DNA of 64,000 nt from Streptomyces sp. NBC_00162 (lineage in GTDB: Bacteria > Actinomycetota > Actinomycetes > Streptomycetales > Streptomycetaceae). The position numbers and the translations under genes are program-made. The stretch covers positions 6,138,001 through 6,202,000 of the forward strand of contig NZ_CP102509.1 of the NCBI RefSeq assembly GCF_024611995.1. The letters run 5' to 3'. Shown here one piece after another: positions 27,502 to 38,654 of this stretch (positions are counted from its first letter, which is position 1; every line of letters starts with the position of its first letter). Under the pieces are notes generated by a model. The model made no database searches, was not told where the DNA came from, and was given only the letters and a program-made list of their open reading frames with translations.

Positions 27502-29520
27502 GTGAGGCCGCAGGAGCCGCGGCGGCGGGTGCCCGGGCCCGGGCGGCCGAGGCCCGGGGAGCGCGACCGGGCCCGGGCCACGGCCCGCCCGGCGACCCGC
27601 CGGCCCGCGGTGCCCAGACGGCCCCACACGATCCGGCTCGGCAGCCCCCGCCCCCGCCTGCGCCTGGTCAGCCTCGGCCTCACCTTCGTCATGCTCGCCT
27701 TCGTCGTCCGCCTGCTCCAGGTACAGGCCGTCGACGCCCGGGCCTTCTCCGCCGAGGCCTCCAAGAACCGCTACACCAGCGTCAAATTGGCCGCCGAACG
27801 CGGGGAGATCACCGACCGCAAGGGCGTGGCCCTCGCCACCAGCGTCGACGCGTACGACATCACCGCCGACCCGAAGATGTTCACGCCGCAGGACAGCAAG
27901 GCCCCCGACGCCCCCGAGCAGGCCGCGGCCCTCCTCGCGCCCATCCTCGGCAAGGACGCCAAGGAGCTCGCCGAGCGGCTGAAGGCCAAGACCCGGTACG
28001 TCGTCCTCGCCCAGCGGCAGACCCCCCAGGTCTGGAACCAGATCAAGGACCTCAAGCGGGTCTTCTCGGAGAAGGCGGCGGCCGACAAGAAGAACAACGG
28101 CCCCGGCGCCAACGTCCTGGCCGGGGTGTTCAACGAGAACAGCAGCAAGCGCGTGTACCCGGGCGGCGACCTCGCCGCCGGGATACTGGGCTACGTCAAC
28201 GCCGAGGGCAAGGGCGCCGGCGGCCTGGAGTCCTCCCTGGACAAGAAGCTGTCCGGCAAGGACGGCGAGACCACCTTCGCGCAGTCCGGCGGCCGCCGGG
28301 TCCCCACCGCCGGCTCCAGCGAGAAGCCCGCCGTGCCCGGCGAGGACATCGAGCTGACCATCGACCGCGACATCCAGTGGGCGGCGCAGAGCGCGATCGC
28401 CGAGCAGGTCCAGAAGTCCGAGGCCGACCGCGGCTACGTCATCGTCCAGGACACCCGCACCGGCGAGATCCTCGCGATGGCCAACGCCCCCGGCTTCGAC
28501 CCCAACGACCTGACCCGGGCCCGGTCCGCCGCCATGGGCAACGCCGCGCTCCAGGACGTGTACGAGCCCGGCTCCACCGCCAAGGTGATGTCGATGGCCG
28601 CCGTACTGGAGGAGAAGAAGGCCACCCCCGAGACCCACGTCGAGGTCCCGAACCGGCTGCACCGCGGCGACCGGCTGTTCAAGGACGACATCGATCACCC
28701 GACCTGGTACCTGACCCTCAACGGGGTCCTCGCCAAGTCCTCCAACATCGGCACCATCCTGGCCACCGGCCAGCTCGGTTCCACCCAGCCCGAGGCCAAC
28801 AAGGTCCTGCACTCCTACCTGACCAAGTTCGGCATCGGACGGCCCACCGGCCTGGAGTACCCGGGCGAGTCCCGCGGCATCCTCGCCAAGCCCGAGGACT
28901 GGTCCACCTCCCAGCAGTACACGATTCCTTTCGGCCAGGGTCTGTCCCTCAACGCCATGCAGGCGGCCTCCGTGTACTCGACCATCGCCAACGGCGGGGT
29001 CCGCATCGAACCGACCCTGGTCCGCGGCACCAAGGGCCCCGACGGCCGCTTCACCCCGGCCCCGGCGCCCGAACACAGCCGCGTGGTCAGCCCGGAGACC
29101 GCCAAGACCCTGGCCGAGATGCTCGAATCGGTGGTCGACGACCAGGAGGGCACCGGCACCAAGGCCCGCATCCCCGGCTACCGGGTCGGCGGCAAGACCG
29201 GCACCTCCAACCGGGTGGATCCGGCCACCGGCCGCTACAAGGGCTACACCGCCTCCTTCGCCGGGTTCGCACCCGCCGACAACCCGCGCATCACCGTGTA
29301 CTGCGCGATCCAGAACCCCACGAAGGGCAGCTACTTCGGCGGCCAGATCTGCGGCCCCATCTACAAGAAGGTCATGGAGTTCGCCCTGAAGACCCTCCAG
29401 GTCGCCCCGACCGGCACCGCTCCCGCCGGGCTCCCGGTCACCTTCGACGCGGGCCCGCAGCCCGTCCCCCAGCCGAGTACGCAGCCGAGTACGCAGCCCA
29501 GTCCGCAGCCCGGCCAGTGA
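27502..29520 (+). CDS. ftsI: Peptidoglycan transpeptidase FtsI (PBP3)
   Basis: 672-aa class B penicillin-binding protein. A Pro/Arg-rich cytoplasmic N-terminus of about 50 residues precedes one transmembrane segment (about 52-72). The PBP dimer domain follows, then the transpeptidase with EPGSTAKVM (catalytic Ser, SxxK), KSSN (SxN) and GGKTGTSNR (KTG). It cross-links septal peptidoglycan together with FtsW, encoded downstream. The C-terminal about 35 residues are a Pro/Gln-Pro-Ser tail. Start GTG 27502 is 57 bp after ftsL; no strong ribosome site is seen. Confidence 0.95.
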   Translation: MRPQEPRRRVPGPGRPRPGERDRARATARPATRRPAVPRRPHTIRLGSPRPRLRLVSLGLTFVMLAFVVRLLQVQAVDARAFSAEASKNRYTSVKLAAERGEITDRKGVALATSVDAYDITADPKMFTPQDSKAPDAPEQAAALLAPILGKDAKELAERLKAKTRYVVLAQRQTPQVWNQIKDLKRVFSEKAAADKKNNGPGANVLAGVFNENSSKRVYPGGDLAAGILGYVNAEGKGAGGLESSLDKKLSGKDGETTFAQSGGRRVPTAGSSEKPAVPGEDIELTIDRDIQWAAQSAIAEQVQKSEADRGYVIVQDTRTGEILAMANAPGFDPNDLTRARSAAMGNAALQDVYEPGSTAKVMSMAAVLEEKKATPETHVEVPNRLHRGDRLFKDDIDHPTWYLTLNGVLAKSSNIGTILATGQLGSTQPEANKVLHSYLTKFGIGRPTGLEYPGESRGILAKPEDWSTSQQYTIPFGQGLSLNAMQAASVYSTIANGGVRIEPTLVRGTKGPDGRFTPAPAPEHSRVVSPETAKTLAEMLESVVDDQEGTGTKARIPGYRVGGKTGTSNRVDPATGRYKGYTASFAGFAPADNPRITVYCAIQNPTKGSYFGGQICGPIYKKVMEFALKTLQVAPTGTAPAGLPVTFDAGPQPVPQPSTQPSTQPSPQPGQ

Positions 29521-29564
29521 CCCAGCACCCGGCCGGCCCGCCAGAAACGCGTGAGGCACCACCA

Positions 29565-31259
29565 GTGACAACGATCACCCCGAAACCCGGGAACCAGTCG
29601 GCCGCCGGCGCCGAGGCCGGGCCCTCGCTTCGCGGGCGGCCCGCCGAGCCCGGTACGCTCACCGCCGTGTCCCACGCTGATCAGCCCAGAACCACCCAGA
29701 AAGACGCCCCGGCAGCGCCGCCGGGAGCGCCCCGGCCCGTGTCCGCCCGCCCGACCCCCCTGGGCGAGCTGGCCACCCTGCTGGGCATCCGAGCGCCAGG
29801 CGCGGCGCAGATCACCGGCATCACGCACGACTCCCGTGCGGTGCGCCCGGGGGACCTGTACGCGGCCCTGCCGGGAGCCAGGACGCACGGAGCCGACTTC
29901 GCCGCCCAGGCGGCCGGCCTCGGCGCCGTCGCCGTGCTGACCGACCCCGCGGGGTCGGAGCGCGCCGCGGCGACCGGCCTGCCCGTCCTCACCGTCGCCG
30001 ACCCGCGCGGCCGGATGGGCGAACTCGCCGCCGCGATCTACGGCCGCCCCGGGGAGGGCCTGCTCCAGATCGGCATCACCGGTACTTCCGGCAAGACCAC
30101 CACGGCGTACCTCGTCGAAGGCGGCCTGCGCGCGGCCGGCCGCAGCACCGGACTCGTCGGCACCGTCGAGATGCGCATCGGCGACGAGCGCATCAAGTCG
30201 GAGCGGACCACCCCCGAGGCGACCGACCTCCAGGCCCTCTTCGCGGTCATGCGCGAACGCGGGGTCGAGGCCGTCGCCATGGAGGTCTCCAGCCACGCCC
30301 TGGTGCTCGGCCGCGTCGACGGCTGCGTCTTCGACGTCGCCGTCTTCAACAACCTGAGCCCGGAACACATGGAGTTCCACTCCGACATGGACGACTACTT
30401 CCAGGCGAAGGCGGGGCTCTTCACGACCCGCCGCGCCCGCCTGGGCGTGGTCAACCTCGACGACGAGTACGGCCGCCGCCTGGCCAAGGAGGCGACGGTC
30501 CCGGTCGTCACCTTCTCCGCCACGGGCGACCCGGCCGCCGACTGGCGCGCCGAGGACGTGGTCTTCGGACCGGCGAGCTCCACCCTGACCCTGCTGGGCC
30601 CCGAAGGACAGCGCGTACGGGCCACCGCGCCGCTGCCCGGCCCGTTCAACGTGGCCAACACGGTCGCCGCGATCGTCACCCTCGCCGCCGCCGGCCTCGA
30701 CCCGCAGACCGCCGCCGACGGCGTCGCCGCGGTCCCCGGGGTCCCCGGCCGGCTGGAGCGGGTGGACGCGGGACAGCCGTACCTCGCCGTCGTCGACTAC
30801 GCGCACAAGACGGACGCCGTCGAATCGGTCCTGCGCGCACTGCGCGAGGTCACCGAGGGCAAGCTGCACATCGTGCTCGGCTGCGGCGGCGACCGCGACA
30901 CCACCAAGCGCGGCCCGATGGGCGCCGCGGCCGCCCGGTACGCCGACGTGGCCGTCCTGACCTCCGACAACCCGCGCTCCGAGGATCCCCTCGCGATCCT
31001 CGCCGCGATGTTCGAAGGCGCCGTGTCCGTGCCGCCCGCCGAACGGGGCACCGTCCTCGTCGACGCCGACCGGGCCGCGGCCATCGCCGCCGCCGTCGCG
31101 CGCGCCCGGCCCGGCGACACCGTGCTCGTCGCGGGCAAGGGCCACGAGCAGGGCCAGGACACCGCGGGCGTCGTACGCCCCTTCGACGACCGCGAGGTGC
31201 TCCGCGCGGCCATCGAGACACAGCAGAGCAGTGCCCGACAGGCCGAGGAGAACCAGTGA
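29565..31259 (+). CDS. murE: UDP-MurNAc-tripeptide synthetase MurE
   Basis: 564-aa Mur ligase adding diaminopimelate to UDP-MurNAc-L-Ala-D-Glu. The N-terminal domain holds ITHDSRAVRPGDLYAAL, the ATP loop is GITGTSGKTTTAYLV, and the amino-acid specificity motif is DNPR in LTSDNPRSEDP, as in diaminopimelate-adding enzymes. Actinomycetes of this type use LL-diaminopimelate. GTG 29565 has GAGG 8 nt upstream and gives a long variable N-terminal extension of about 60 residues; GTG 29670 is a shorter possibility. Its stop overlaps the murF start (GTGA). Confidence 0.94.
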   Translation: MTTITPKPGNQSAAGAEAGPSLRGRPAEPGTLTAVSHADQPRTTQKDAPAAPPGAPRPVSARPTPLGELATLLGIRAPGAAQITGITHDSRAVRPGDLYAALPGARTHGADFAAQAAGLGAVAVLTDPAGSERAAATGLPVLTVADPRGRMGELAAAIYGRPGEGLLQIGITGTSGKTTTAYLVEGGLRAAGRSTGLVGTVEMRIGDERIKSERTTPEATDLQALFAVMRERGVEAVAMEVSSHALVLGRVDGCVFDVAVFNNLSPEHMEFHSDMDDYFQAKAGLFTTRRARLGVVNLDDEYGRRLAKEATVPVVTFSATGDPAADWRAEDVVFGPASSTLTLLGPEGQRVRATAPLPGPFNVANTVAAIVTLAAAGLDPQTAADGVAAVPGVPGRLERVDAGQPYLAVVDYAHKTDAVESVLRALREVTEGKLHIVLGCGGDRDTTKRGPMGAAAARYADVAVLTSDNPRSEDPLAILAAMFEGAVSVPPAERGTVLVDADRAAAIAAAVARARPGDTVLVAGKGHEQGQDTAGVVRPFDDREVLRAAIETQQSSARQAEENQ

Positions 31260-32680
31260 TCGCCCTCTCCCTCGCCGAGATCGCCGACATCACCGGCGGG
31301 CGGCCCCACGACATACCGGATCCGTCCGTGCGGATCAGCGGTCCGGTCGTCATCGACTCCCGCCAGGTGGAGGCCGGCAGCCTGTTCGCCGCCTTCGACG
31401 GCGAGCACGTCGACGGCCACGACTACGCGGAACGCGCCGTCGCCGCCGGAGCCGCCGCCGTCCTCGCGGCCCGGCCGGTCGGCGTACCCGCCATCGTCGT
31501 CCCCGACGTGGAGAAGGCGCTCGGCGCCCTCGCCCGGGCCGTCGTGGAGCGCCTCGGCACCGATGTGGTGGCCCTGACCGGCTCGGCCGGCAAGACCTCC
31601 ACCAAGGACCTCATCGCGCAGGTACTCCAGGCCCACGCACCCACCGTGTGGACCCCGGGCTCCCTCAACAACGAGATCGGCCTGCCGCTCACCGCGCTCA
31701 AGGCCACCGGCGAAACCCGGCACCTGGTACTGGAGATGGGGGCCCGCGGGATCGGCCACATCGCCTACCTCACCGGCCTGACCCCGCCGCGCATCGGCCT
31801 CGTCCTCAACGTCGGGACCGCCCACATCGGCGAGTTCGGCGGCCGCGAGCAGATCGCCCAGGCCAAGGGGGAGCTGGTCGAGGCCCTGCCGGCCGAGGCG
31901 GAGGGCGGGATCGCCGTCCTCAACGCCGACGATCCGCTGGTGCGCGCGATGTCCGCCCGTACGAAGGCCCGTACGGTCCTCTTCGGCGAGGCCGAGGACG
32001 CCGACATCCGGGCCACCGAGGTACGGATGACCCCCGGGGGACAGCCCGCCTTCACACTCCACACACCGACCGGGTGCAGTGATGTGACCTTGCGGCTGTA
32101 CGGTGAGCACCACGTGTCGAACGCGCTAGCCGCTGCCGCCGTGGCCCATGTACTGGGCATGTCCACCTCGGAGATCGCCACCGCGCTCTCCGGAGCGGGC
32201 ACCTTGTCCCGGTGGCGGATGGAGGTCACCGAGCGGGCCGACGGCGTGACGATCGTCAACGACGCCTACAACGCGAACCCGGAGTCCATGCGGGCCGCCC
32301 TGCGCGCGCTTGCCGCGATGGGCGGCGCCGCCAGGGCGAACGGGGGACGCACGTGGGCGGTGCTCGGTCCCATGGCCGAACTCGGTGACGCATCGCTGGC
32401 CGAGCACGACGCGGTGGGACGGCTTGCCGTCCGGCTCAACGTGAGCAAGCTCGTCGCAGTCGGGGGCAGGGAAGCGTCCTGGCTGCAACTGGGCGCATAT
32501 AACGAGGGTTCGTGGGGTGAGGAGTCGGTGCTCGTGTCCGACGCGCAGGCGGCGGTCGACCTGTTGCGCAGTGAACTGCGCCCGGGTGACGTCGTGCTGG
32601 TGAAGGCTTCCAGGTCGATCGGTCTGGAGCGGGTCGCGCTGGCGTTGCTGGAGCGCGAGGGCGAGGGCGCCGACCGATGA
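31256..32680 (+). CDS. murF: UDP-MurNAc-pentapeptide synthetase MurF
   Basis: 474-aa Mur ligase adding D-Ala-D-Ala to complete the UDP-MurNAc-pentapeptide. It shows [15 protein letters not shown] in domain 1, the ATP loop [19 protein letters not shown]-type ([15 protein letters not shown]) substrate contact region and [11 protein letters not shown] in the C-terminal part. Start and stop overlap murE and mraY by 4 bp each, so translation through murE-murF-mraY is coupled. Confidence 0.96.
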   Translation: MIALSLAEIADITGGRPHDIPDPSVRISGPVVIDSRQVEAGSLFAAFDGEHVDGHDYAERAVAAGAAAVLAARPVGVPAIVVPDVEKALGALARAVVERLGTDVVALTGSAGKTSTKDLIAQVLQAHAPTVWTPGSLNNEIGLPLTALKATGETRHLVLEMGARGIGHIAYLTGLTPPRIGLVLNVGTAHIGEFGGREQIAQAKGELVEALPAEAEGGIAVLNADDPLVRAMSARTKARTVLFGEAEDADIRATEVRMTPGGQPAFTLHTPTGCSDVTLRLYGEHHVSNALAAAAVAHVLGMSTSEIATALSGAGTLSRWRMEVTERADGVTIVNDAYNANPESMRAALRALAAMGGAARANGGRTWAVLGPMAELGDASLAEHDAVGRLAVRLNVSKLVAVGGREASWLQLGAYNEGSWGEESVLVSDAQAAVDLLRSELRPGDVVLVKASRSIGLERVALALLEREGEGADR

Positions 32681-33747
32681 GGCAGATCCTGTTCGCCGGA
32701 GTCATCGGACTCTTCCTCACCCTCATCGGCACCCCGCTGCTGATCAAGGGTCTGGCCCGCAAGGGCTACGGCCAGTTCATCCGCGACGACGGCCCCCGCG
32801 GCCACGCCGGGAAGAAGGGCACGCCCACCATGGGCGGCATCTCCTTCATCCTTGCCACGCTCGTCGCGTACGCCCTGACGAAGGTGATCACGTCCAGTGA
32901 GCCGACCTTCTCGGGCCTGCTCGTCCTCTTCCTGATGGCGGGCATGGGCCTGGTCGGCTTCCTCGACGACTACATCAAGATCGTCAAGCAGCGCTCGCTG
33001 GGTCTGCGGGCCAAGGCCAAGATGGCCGGCCAGCTGATCGTCGGCATCGCCTTCGCGGTGCTCGCGCTCCAGTTCTCCGACTCGCGAGGACTGACCCCGG
33101 CCTCCACCAGGCTGTCGTTCGTCACGGACTTCGGCTGGTCGATCGGCCCGGTGCTGTTCGTCGTCTGGGCGCTGTTCATGATCCTGGCGATGTCCAACGG
33201 CGTGAACCTGACCGACGGTCTGGACGGTCTGGCCACCGGCGCCGCGGTGATGGTCTTCGGCGCCTACACCTTCATCGGCGTGTGGCAGTACCAGGAGTCC
33301 TGCGTCAACGCGCAGACCCTGACGAACCCGGGCGCCTGCTTCGAGGTGCGCGACCCACTGGACCTCGCGGTCGTCGCCTCCGCCCTGATGGGCGCCTGCT
33401 TCGGCTTCCTGTGGTGGAACACCTCGCCGGCCAAGATCTTCATGGGTGACACCGGTTCGCTGGCCCTCGGCGGCGCGCTCGCCGGCCTGGCGATCTGCTC
33501 CCGCACGGAGTTCCTGATCGCCCTGCTCGGCGGCCTCTTCGTCCTCATCACCATGTCGGTCGTCATCCAGGTCGGCTCCTTCAAGATGACCGGGAAGCGC
33601 GTCTTCCGGATGGCCCCGCTGCAGCACCACTTCGAACTCAAGGGGTGGTCCGAAGTCCTTGTCGTGGTCCGCTTCTGGATCATTCAGGGCATGTGCGTGA
33701 TCGTGGGTCTCGGTCTCTTCTACGCGGGATGGGCAGCCGACAAGTGA
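32677..33747 (+). CDS. mraY: Phospho-MurNAc-pentapeptide transferase MraY
   Basis: 356-aa polytopic enzyme making lipid I by moving phospho-MurNAc-pentapeptide onto undecaprenyl phosphate. About ten transmembrane segments are visible. Catalytic and binding motifs are GFLDDYIK (Asp pair), [24 protein letters not shown] and [11 protein letters not shown]. Its ATG overlaps the murF stop, and its end overlaps murD. Confidence 0.97.
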   Translation: MRQILFAGVIGLFLTLIGTPLLIKGLARKGYGQFIRDDGPRGHAGKKGTPTMGGISFILATLVAYALTKVITSSEPTFSGLLVLFLMAGMGLVGFLDDYIKIVKQRSLGLRAKAKMAGQLIVGIAFAVLALQFSDSRGLTPASTRLSFVTDFGWSIGPVLFVVWALFMILAMSNGVNLTDGLDGLATGAAVMVFGAYTFIGVWQYQESCVNAQTLTNPGACFEVRDPLDLAVVASALMGACFGFLWWNTSPAKIFMGDTGSLALGGALAGLAICSRTEFLIALLGGLFVLITMSVVIQVGSFKMTGKRVFRMAPLQHHFELKGWSEVLVVVRFWIIQGMCVIVGLGLFYAGWAADK

Positions 33748-35174
33748 CCTCCTGGCACGGCAAGAACATCACCGTCGCCGGCCTCGGCGTGAGCGGCATC
33801 AGTGCCGCCCGCGCCCTGGCCGGCCTCGGCGCTTCGGTGACCGTCGTCGACGGCGGTGACAGCGAGGGCCACCGCGCCCGCGCGGCGGAGCTGGCGGCCG
33901 CGGGGATCCCCGTACGCCTCGCCGACGCCGAAACCCTTCCCGAGGGGACCGACCTGGTCGTCACCTCGCCCGGCTGGAAGCCCGACAGCCCGCTCTTCGA
34001 GGCCGCCGCCAAGGCCGGCGTCGAGGTGGTCGGGGACGTGGAGATCGCCTGGCAGCTGCGCGGCGAGAAGGCCGCCCCCTGGCTCGCGATCACCGGGACC
34101 AACGGCAAGACCACCACCACCCAGATGCTGGCGTCGATCCTGAAGGCCGCCGGCCTGCGGACCGCGGCGGTGGGCAACATCGGCACCCCGATCATCGACG
34201 TGGTGCTCGACGAGGGCGCCTACGACGTGCTCGCCGTCGAACTCTCCAGCTACCAGCTGCACTGGGCGCCCTCGCTGCGCGCCCACTCGGCGGCCGTGCT
34301 CAACCTGGCCCCGGACCACCTCGACTGGCACGGCTCCATGGCGGCGTACGCCGCCGACAAGGGCCGCATCTACGAGGGCAACACGGTGGCCTGCGTCTAC
34401 AACGTCGCCGACCCGGCCACCGAGAAGCTCGTCGAGAACGCCGACGTGGAAGAGGGCTGCCGGGCGATCGGCTTCACCCTCGGCGCCCCCGGCCCCTCCA
34501 TGCTCGGCGTCGTCGACGGCATCCTCGTCGACCGCGCCTTCGTGGAGAACCGGCAGAAGAACGCCCAGGAGCTCGCGACCGTCGAGGACGTCACCCCGCC
34601 GGCCCCGCACAACATCGCCAACGCGCTCGCCGCGGCGGCCCTGGCCCGCGCCTTCGGCGTGGAGCCGCGCGCGGTCCGCGACGGCTTGCGCAACTTCCGT
34701 CCCGACGCCCACCGGGTCGCGCACGTGGCCGACGTCGGCGAGGTCACGTACGTCGACGACTCCAAGGCCACCAACACGCACGCGGCCGAGGCCTCCCTGG
34801 CCGCCTTCGAAACGGTCGTGTGGATCGCCGGCGGCCTCGCCAAGGGCGCGACCTTCGACGAGCTGGTCCGGAAGTCGGCGAAGCGGCTGCGCGGCGTGGT
34901 GCTGATCGGCGCCGACCGGGCGCTGATCGCCGAGGCGCTGGCGCGACACGCCCCCGAGGTCCCGGTCGTCGACCTCGAGCGGACCGACACTGGGGCGATG
35001 CTCGCAGCGGTCCGCGAAGCGGCCCGGCTCGCCGAGCCCGGCGACACGGTCCTGCTGGCGCCTGCCTGTGCCTCGATGGACATGTTCGCGAACTACAACA
35101 AGCGTGGGGACGCATTCGCCGACGCGGTGCGCGAACTGGCCGCCGAGAGCGGTGCGGACACGGCTCAGGCCTAG
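33729..35174 (+). CDS. murD: UDP-MurNAc-L-alanine:D-glutamate ligase MurD
   Basis: 481-aa Mur ligase adding D-Glu to UDP-MurNAc-L-Ala. The N-terminal Rossmann motif is [17 protein letters not shown], the ATP loop is [14 protein letters not shown], and later motifs are [11 protein letters not shown] and [13 protein letters not shown]. Two starts are possible: ATG 33729, overlapping mraY by 19 bp, or GTG 33744, overlapping by 4 bp as GTGA. The latter fits the overlap style of its neighbours; neither has a strong ribosome site. Confidence 0.94.
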   Translation: MGSRQVTSWHGKNITVAGLGVSGISAARALAGLGASVTVVDGGDSEGHRARAAELAAAGIPVRLADAETLPEGTDLVVTSPGWKPDSPLFEAAAKAGVEVVGDVEIAWQLRGEKAAPWLAITGTNGKTTTTQMLASILKAAGLRTAAVGNIGTPIIDVVLDEGAYDVLAVELSSYQLHWAPSLRAHSAAVLNLAPDHLDWHGSMAAYAADKGRIYEGNTVACVYNVADPATEKLVENADVEEGCRAIGFTLGAPGPSMLGVVDGILVDRAFVENRQKNAQELATVEDVTPPAPHNIANALAAAALARAFGVEPRAVRDGLRNFRPDAHRVAHVADVGEVTYVDDSKATNTHAAEASLAAFETVVWIAGGLAKGATFDELVRKSAKRLRGVVLIGADRALIAEALARHAPEVPVVDLERTDTGAMLAAVREAARLAEPGDTVLLAPACASMDMFANYNKRGDAFADAVRELAAESGADTAQA

Positions 35175-35242
35175 GGTTCCGGGACGGGTTCCCTCCGGCC
35201 GGCCGGCGACTCGCCTCGTACGAGTGGAGGGGAAGATCACAG

Positions 35243-36604
35243 ATGCCGGCCAAGCAGATGCTGCCGGGGCGGCGGCCGTCCGCCGTGAAGGCGCAGGGCC
35301 GCAAACGCCCCGTGGTGAGTGTGAGGCGGCCCGCCGGGCGCGGGCCGCTGGCCGGGCTGAGGCGCACGCAGGAACAGCTGCGCAAGGCCTGGGACCGTCC
35401 ACTCACGGCGTATTACCTGATTTTCGGCAGTTCGCTGCTCATCACCGTGCTGGGCCTGGTGATGGTCTACTCGGCCTCCATGATCAAGGCGCTCCAGCTC
35501 GGCCTGGGTGACGCGTACTTCTTCAAGAAGCAGTTCCTGGCCGCCCTCATCGGCACCGGACTGATGCTGGTCGCCTCCCGGATGCCGGTCAAACTGCACC
35601 GGGCGCTGTCCTATCCGGTGCTCGCGGGCACCCTGTTCCTGATGGTCCTGGTCCAGGTCCCCGGGATAGGGGTCGCCATCAACGGCAACCAGAATTGGAT
35701 CTCCCTTGGCGGTCCGTTCATGTTGCAGCCCAGTGAGTTCGGCAAACTCGCACTGATCCTGTGGGGCGCCGACCTGTTGGCGCGCAAGGGCGACAAAGGG
35801 CTGCTCAGCCAGTGGAAGCACCTGCTGGTGCCGCTGGTCCCGGTGGCCTTCCTGCTGCTCGGCCTCATCATGCTGGGCGGGGACATGGGCACCGCGATGA
35901 TCCTCGGCGCCATCCTGTTCGGCCTGCTCTGGCTGGCGGGTGCCCCGACGCGGCTGTTCGTCGGGGTGCTGGCCTTCGCGGGTGTGATCGTCGCGCTGCT
36001 GATCAAGACGAGCCCGCACCGGATGGACCGGCTGGAGTGCCTCGGCGCGACGGACCCCGGCAAGAACGACCTCTGCTGGCAGGCAGTCCACGGGATCTAT
36101 GCCCTGGCCTCAGGCGGATGGTTCGGTTCCGGTTTGGGTGCCAGTGTGGAAAAATGGGGGCAACTACCCGAAGCCCACACCGACTTCATCTTCGCCATCA
36201 CCGGGGAGGAACTGGGACTGGCGGGGACGCTGTCGGTGCTCGCCCTGTTCGCGGCCCTAGGCTATGCGGGTATCCGCGTGGCCGGACGCACGGAGGACTC
36301 CTTCGTACGGTTTGCCGCGGGAGGCGTGACCACCTGGATCACGGCCCAGGCCGTGATCAACATCGGTGCGGTGCTCGGCCTGCTGCCGATCGCCGGAGTC
36401 CCGCTCCCGCTGTTCTCCTACGGGGGGTCGGCCCTGCTGCCGACGATGTTCGCGGTCGGACTGCTCATCGCCTTCGCGCGGGAGGAGCCGGCGGCGCGCG
36501 CGGCCCTCGCGATGCGGCAGCCGAAGACCGGCTGGTGGCGGACCGGGGTGAGATGGAAGTCGATGAGACGGCGCGTCAAGAAGCGTCCGTCCGGAGAGCG
36601 GTGA
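35243..36604 (+). CDS. ftsW: Septal peptidoglycan polymerase FtsW
   Basis: 453-aa SEDS-family glycosyltransferase that polymerises septal glycan from lipid II with FtsI. A basic hydrophilic N-terminus of about 55 residues precedes about ten transmembrane segments. SEDS signatures are NGNQNWISLGGPFMLQPSEFGKLALI (about 150-175), the Asp of HTDFIFAITGEELG, and GVPLPLFSYGGSAL. ATG 35243 has GAGGGGAAG 7 nt upstream, and the 68-bp gap after murD supports this start. Confidence 0.95.
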   Translation: MPAKQMLPGRRPSAVKAQGRKRPVVSVRRPAGRGPLAGLRRTQEQLRKAWDRPLTAYYLIFGSSLLITVLGLVMVYSASMIKALQLGLGDAYFFKKQFLAALIGTGLMLVASRMPVKLHRALSYPVLAGTLFLMVLVQVPGIGVAINGNQNWISLGGPFMLQPSEFGKLALILWGADLLARKGDKGLLSQWKHLLVPLVPVAFLLLGLIMLGGDMGTAMILGAILFGLLWLAGAPTRLFVGVLAFAGVIVALLIKTSPHRMDRLECLGATDPGKNDLCWQAVHGIYALASGGWFGSGLGASVEKWGQLPEAHTDFIFAITGEELGLAGTLSVLALFAALGYAGIRVAGRTEDSFVRFAAGGVTTWITAQAVINIGAVLGLLPIAGVPLPLFSYGGSALLPTMFAVGLLIAFAREEPAARAALAMRQPKTGWWRTGVRWKSMRRRVKKRPSGER

Positions 36605-36610
36605 ATTTCG

Positions 36611-37705
36611 GTGCATGTCGTACTCGCCGGTGGGGGGACCGCCGGCCACATCGAGCCGGCGCTCGCCCTCGCGGACGCCCTGCGCAGGCAGGACCCTTCA
36701 GTGGGCATCACCGCCCTCGGCACCGAGCGCGGACTTGAGACCCGCCTCGTCCCGGAACGCGGTTACGAGCTGGGCCTGATCCCCGCCGTGCCGCTGCCCC
36801 GCAAGCCCACTCCGGAGCTGATCACCGTCCCCGGGCGGCTGCGCGGCACCATCAAGGCCGCCGAGGAGATCCTGGAGCGGACCAAGGCCGACTGCGTCGT
36901 CGGCTTCGGCGGCTACGTGGCCCTGCCCGGCTACCTCGCGGCCAAGCGGCTCGGAGTGCCGATCATCGTCCACGAGGCCAACGCCCGGCCCGGACTGGCC
37001 AATAAGATCGGCTCCCGATACGCGCACGCCGTCGCGGTCTCCACCCCCGACAGCAAGCTGCGCGGCGCCCGCTACGTGGGCATCCCGCTGCGGCGCTCCA
37101 TCTCCACCCTCGACCGGGCCGCCGTCCGCCCCGAGGCGCGCGCCGCCTTCGGCCTGGACCCCAACCTGCCGACCCTGCTGGTCTCCGGCGGCTCGCAGGG
37201 CGCCCGCCGCCTCAACGAGGTGATCCAGCAGATCGCTCCGACCCTCCAGCGCTCCGGGATCCAGATCCTGCACGCCGTCGGGCCGAAGAACGAACTGCCG
37301 CGTGTCGACAACATGCCCGGGATGCCGCCCTATGTGCCGGTACCGTACGTGGACCGGATGGATCTCGCGTACGCCGCCGCCGACATGATGCTGTGCCGCG
37401 CGGGAGCGATGACCGTCGCCGAACTGTCCGCCGTCGGGCTCCCCGCCGCCTACGTCCCGTTGCCGATCGGCAACGGCGAACAGCGGCTCAACGCCCAGCC
37501 GGTGGTCAAGGCCGGCGGCGGCCTGCTTGTGGACGACGCGGAACTGACGCCCGAGTGGGTGCTCGGCCAGATCCTCCCGGTGCTGTCGGACCCGCACCGC
37601 CTGTACGAGATGTCCCGCGCCGCCGGTGAGTTCGGCCGCCGCGACGCCGACGAGCTGCTGGTCGGCATGGTGTACGAGGCGATCGCGGCCCACCGGAACC
37701 GCTGA
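36611..37705 (+). CDS. murG: UDP-GlcNAc:lipid I GlcNAc transferase MurG
   Basis: 364-aa GT28 glycosyltransferase converting lipid I into lipid II at the inner face of the membrane. It has the glycine-rich loops [18 protein letters not shown] and [38 protein letters not shown], and [27 protein letters not shown] 36611 lies 6 bp after ftsW. A divergent second MurG-like protein is encoded at 53609-54790. There is no murC or ddl between murG and ftsQ. Confidence 0.96.
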   Translation: MHVVLAGGGTAGHIEPALALADALRRQDPSVGITALGTERGLETRLVPERGYELGLIPAVPLPRKPTPELITVPGRLRGTIKAAEEILERTKADCVVGFGGYVALPGYLAAKRLGVPIIVHEANARPGLANKIGSRYAHAVAVSTPDSKLRGARYVGIPLRRSISTLDRAAVRPEARAAFGLDPNLPTLLVSGGSQGARRLNEVIQQIAPTLQRSGIQILHAVGPKNELPRVDNMPGMPPYVPVPYVDRMDLAYAAADMMLCRAGAMTVAELSAVGLPAAYVPLPIGNGEQRLNAQPVVKAGGGLLVDDAELTPEWVLGQILPVLSDPHRLYEMSRAAGEFGRRDADELLVGMVYEAIAAHRNR

Positions 37706-37736
37706 GGCGGGACGCACAGACGCAGGAGGCGCAGGA

Positions 37737-38573
37737 GTGGCCGGAGCGACGACCGCACAGCGTGGGACCCCGGGCTCCGGCCCGTCCGCCCGGAAGGGCG
37801 GCGGCTCTCCAAAGCCGCCCAAAGCCCCGAAACCGTCGAGGGGATCCGGCCCTCAGGGCCCCGGCGTACGCCTGCGCCGGGGCCCCCTGCTGGCCTCCCT
37901 GGCCGCCGTGCTGCTCCTCGTCGGGGGCGGTACCTGGGTGCTCTACGGCTCCTCCTGGCTCCGCGTCGAGAAGGTCACCGCGACCGGCACCGAAGTGCTC
38001 ACCCCCGAGCAGGTGCTGTCCGCGGCGGCCGTTCCGGTCGGGGCCCCGCTGGTGAGCGTGGACACCGACGAGATCGAGAACCGCGTCCGCGGCCGGCTGT
38101 CCCGCATCGATTCGGTCGATGTGGTGCGGGCCTGGCCGCACGGCATCGGGCTGAAAGTGACGGAACGCAAACCCGTACTGCTCATCAAAAAGGACGCCAA
38201 CTTCGTGGAAGTGGACGCTTCGGGTGTGCGATTCGACACGGTTCCGAAAGCACCCGAGGGCGTTCCGGTCCTCGAACTGAACGCGAAGCAGTCCCCGAGC
38301 GCCCGCCGTTTCGACGAGGAGCGGCTGCTGCACGAGGCCGTGCTCGTCGCCGGCTCCCTCCCGGATCCGATCGCCAAGGAGACCTTGCAGGTCAAGGTGG
38401 GTTCGTACGATTCGGTGGTGCTGGAGCTGACCCGGGGCCGGACCGTGGCCTGGGGGAGCGGCGAACAGAGCGACGCGAAGGGCCGTGCGCTGACCGCTTT
38501 GTTGAAGGCCGCGCCCAAGGCCGCCCGCTTCGACGTGAGCGTCCCCACCGCCCCTGCGGTGTCCGGGAGTTGA
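37737..38573 (+). CDS. ftsQ: Cell division protein FtsQ
   Basis: 278-aa bitopic protein. A Pro/Lys/Ser-rich cytoplasmic tail of about 48 residues, one transmembrane segment (about 50-70), a POTRA domain (LRVEKVTATGTEVLTPEQVLSAA, at about 75-97) and a C-terminal FtsQ/DivIB domain are visible. It links early and late divisome proteins. GTG 37737 is selected because AGGAGG lies about 10 nt upstream. The gene ends 279 bp before ftsZ, the largest gap inside the cluster. Confidence 0.92.
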   Translation: MAGATTAQRGTPGSGPSARKGGGSPKPPKAPKPSRGSGPQGPGVRLRRGPLLASLAAVLLLVGGGTWVLYGSSWLRVEKVTATGTEVLTPEQVLSAAAVPVGAPLVSVDTDEIENRVRGRLSRIDSVDVVRAWPHGIGLKVTERKPVLLIKKDANFVEVDASGVRFDTVPKAPEGVPVLELNAKQSPSARRFDEERLLHEAVLVAGSLPDPIAKETLQVKVGSYDSVVLELTRGRTVAWGSGEQSDAKGRALTALLKAAPKAARFDVSVPTAPAVSGS

Positions 38574-38654
38574 CGTCCGGTCCAACAGCGACGCACCCTG
38601 GTTGGCCAGCGATACGGGTGATCACATAGGGTGAAAAGAAAAACGGGAGGTTCG

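Noticed and set aside
26464..29571. Long minus-strand open frame opposite rsmH, ftsL and ftsI
   Set aside because: Same codon-bias shadow; the plus-strand genes are certain and the minus product has no family features.
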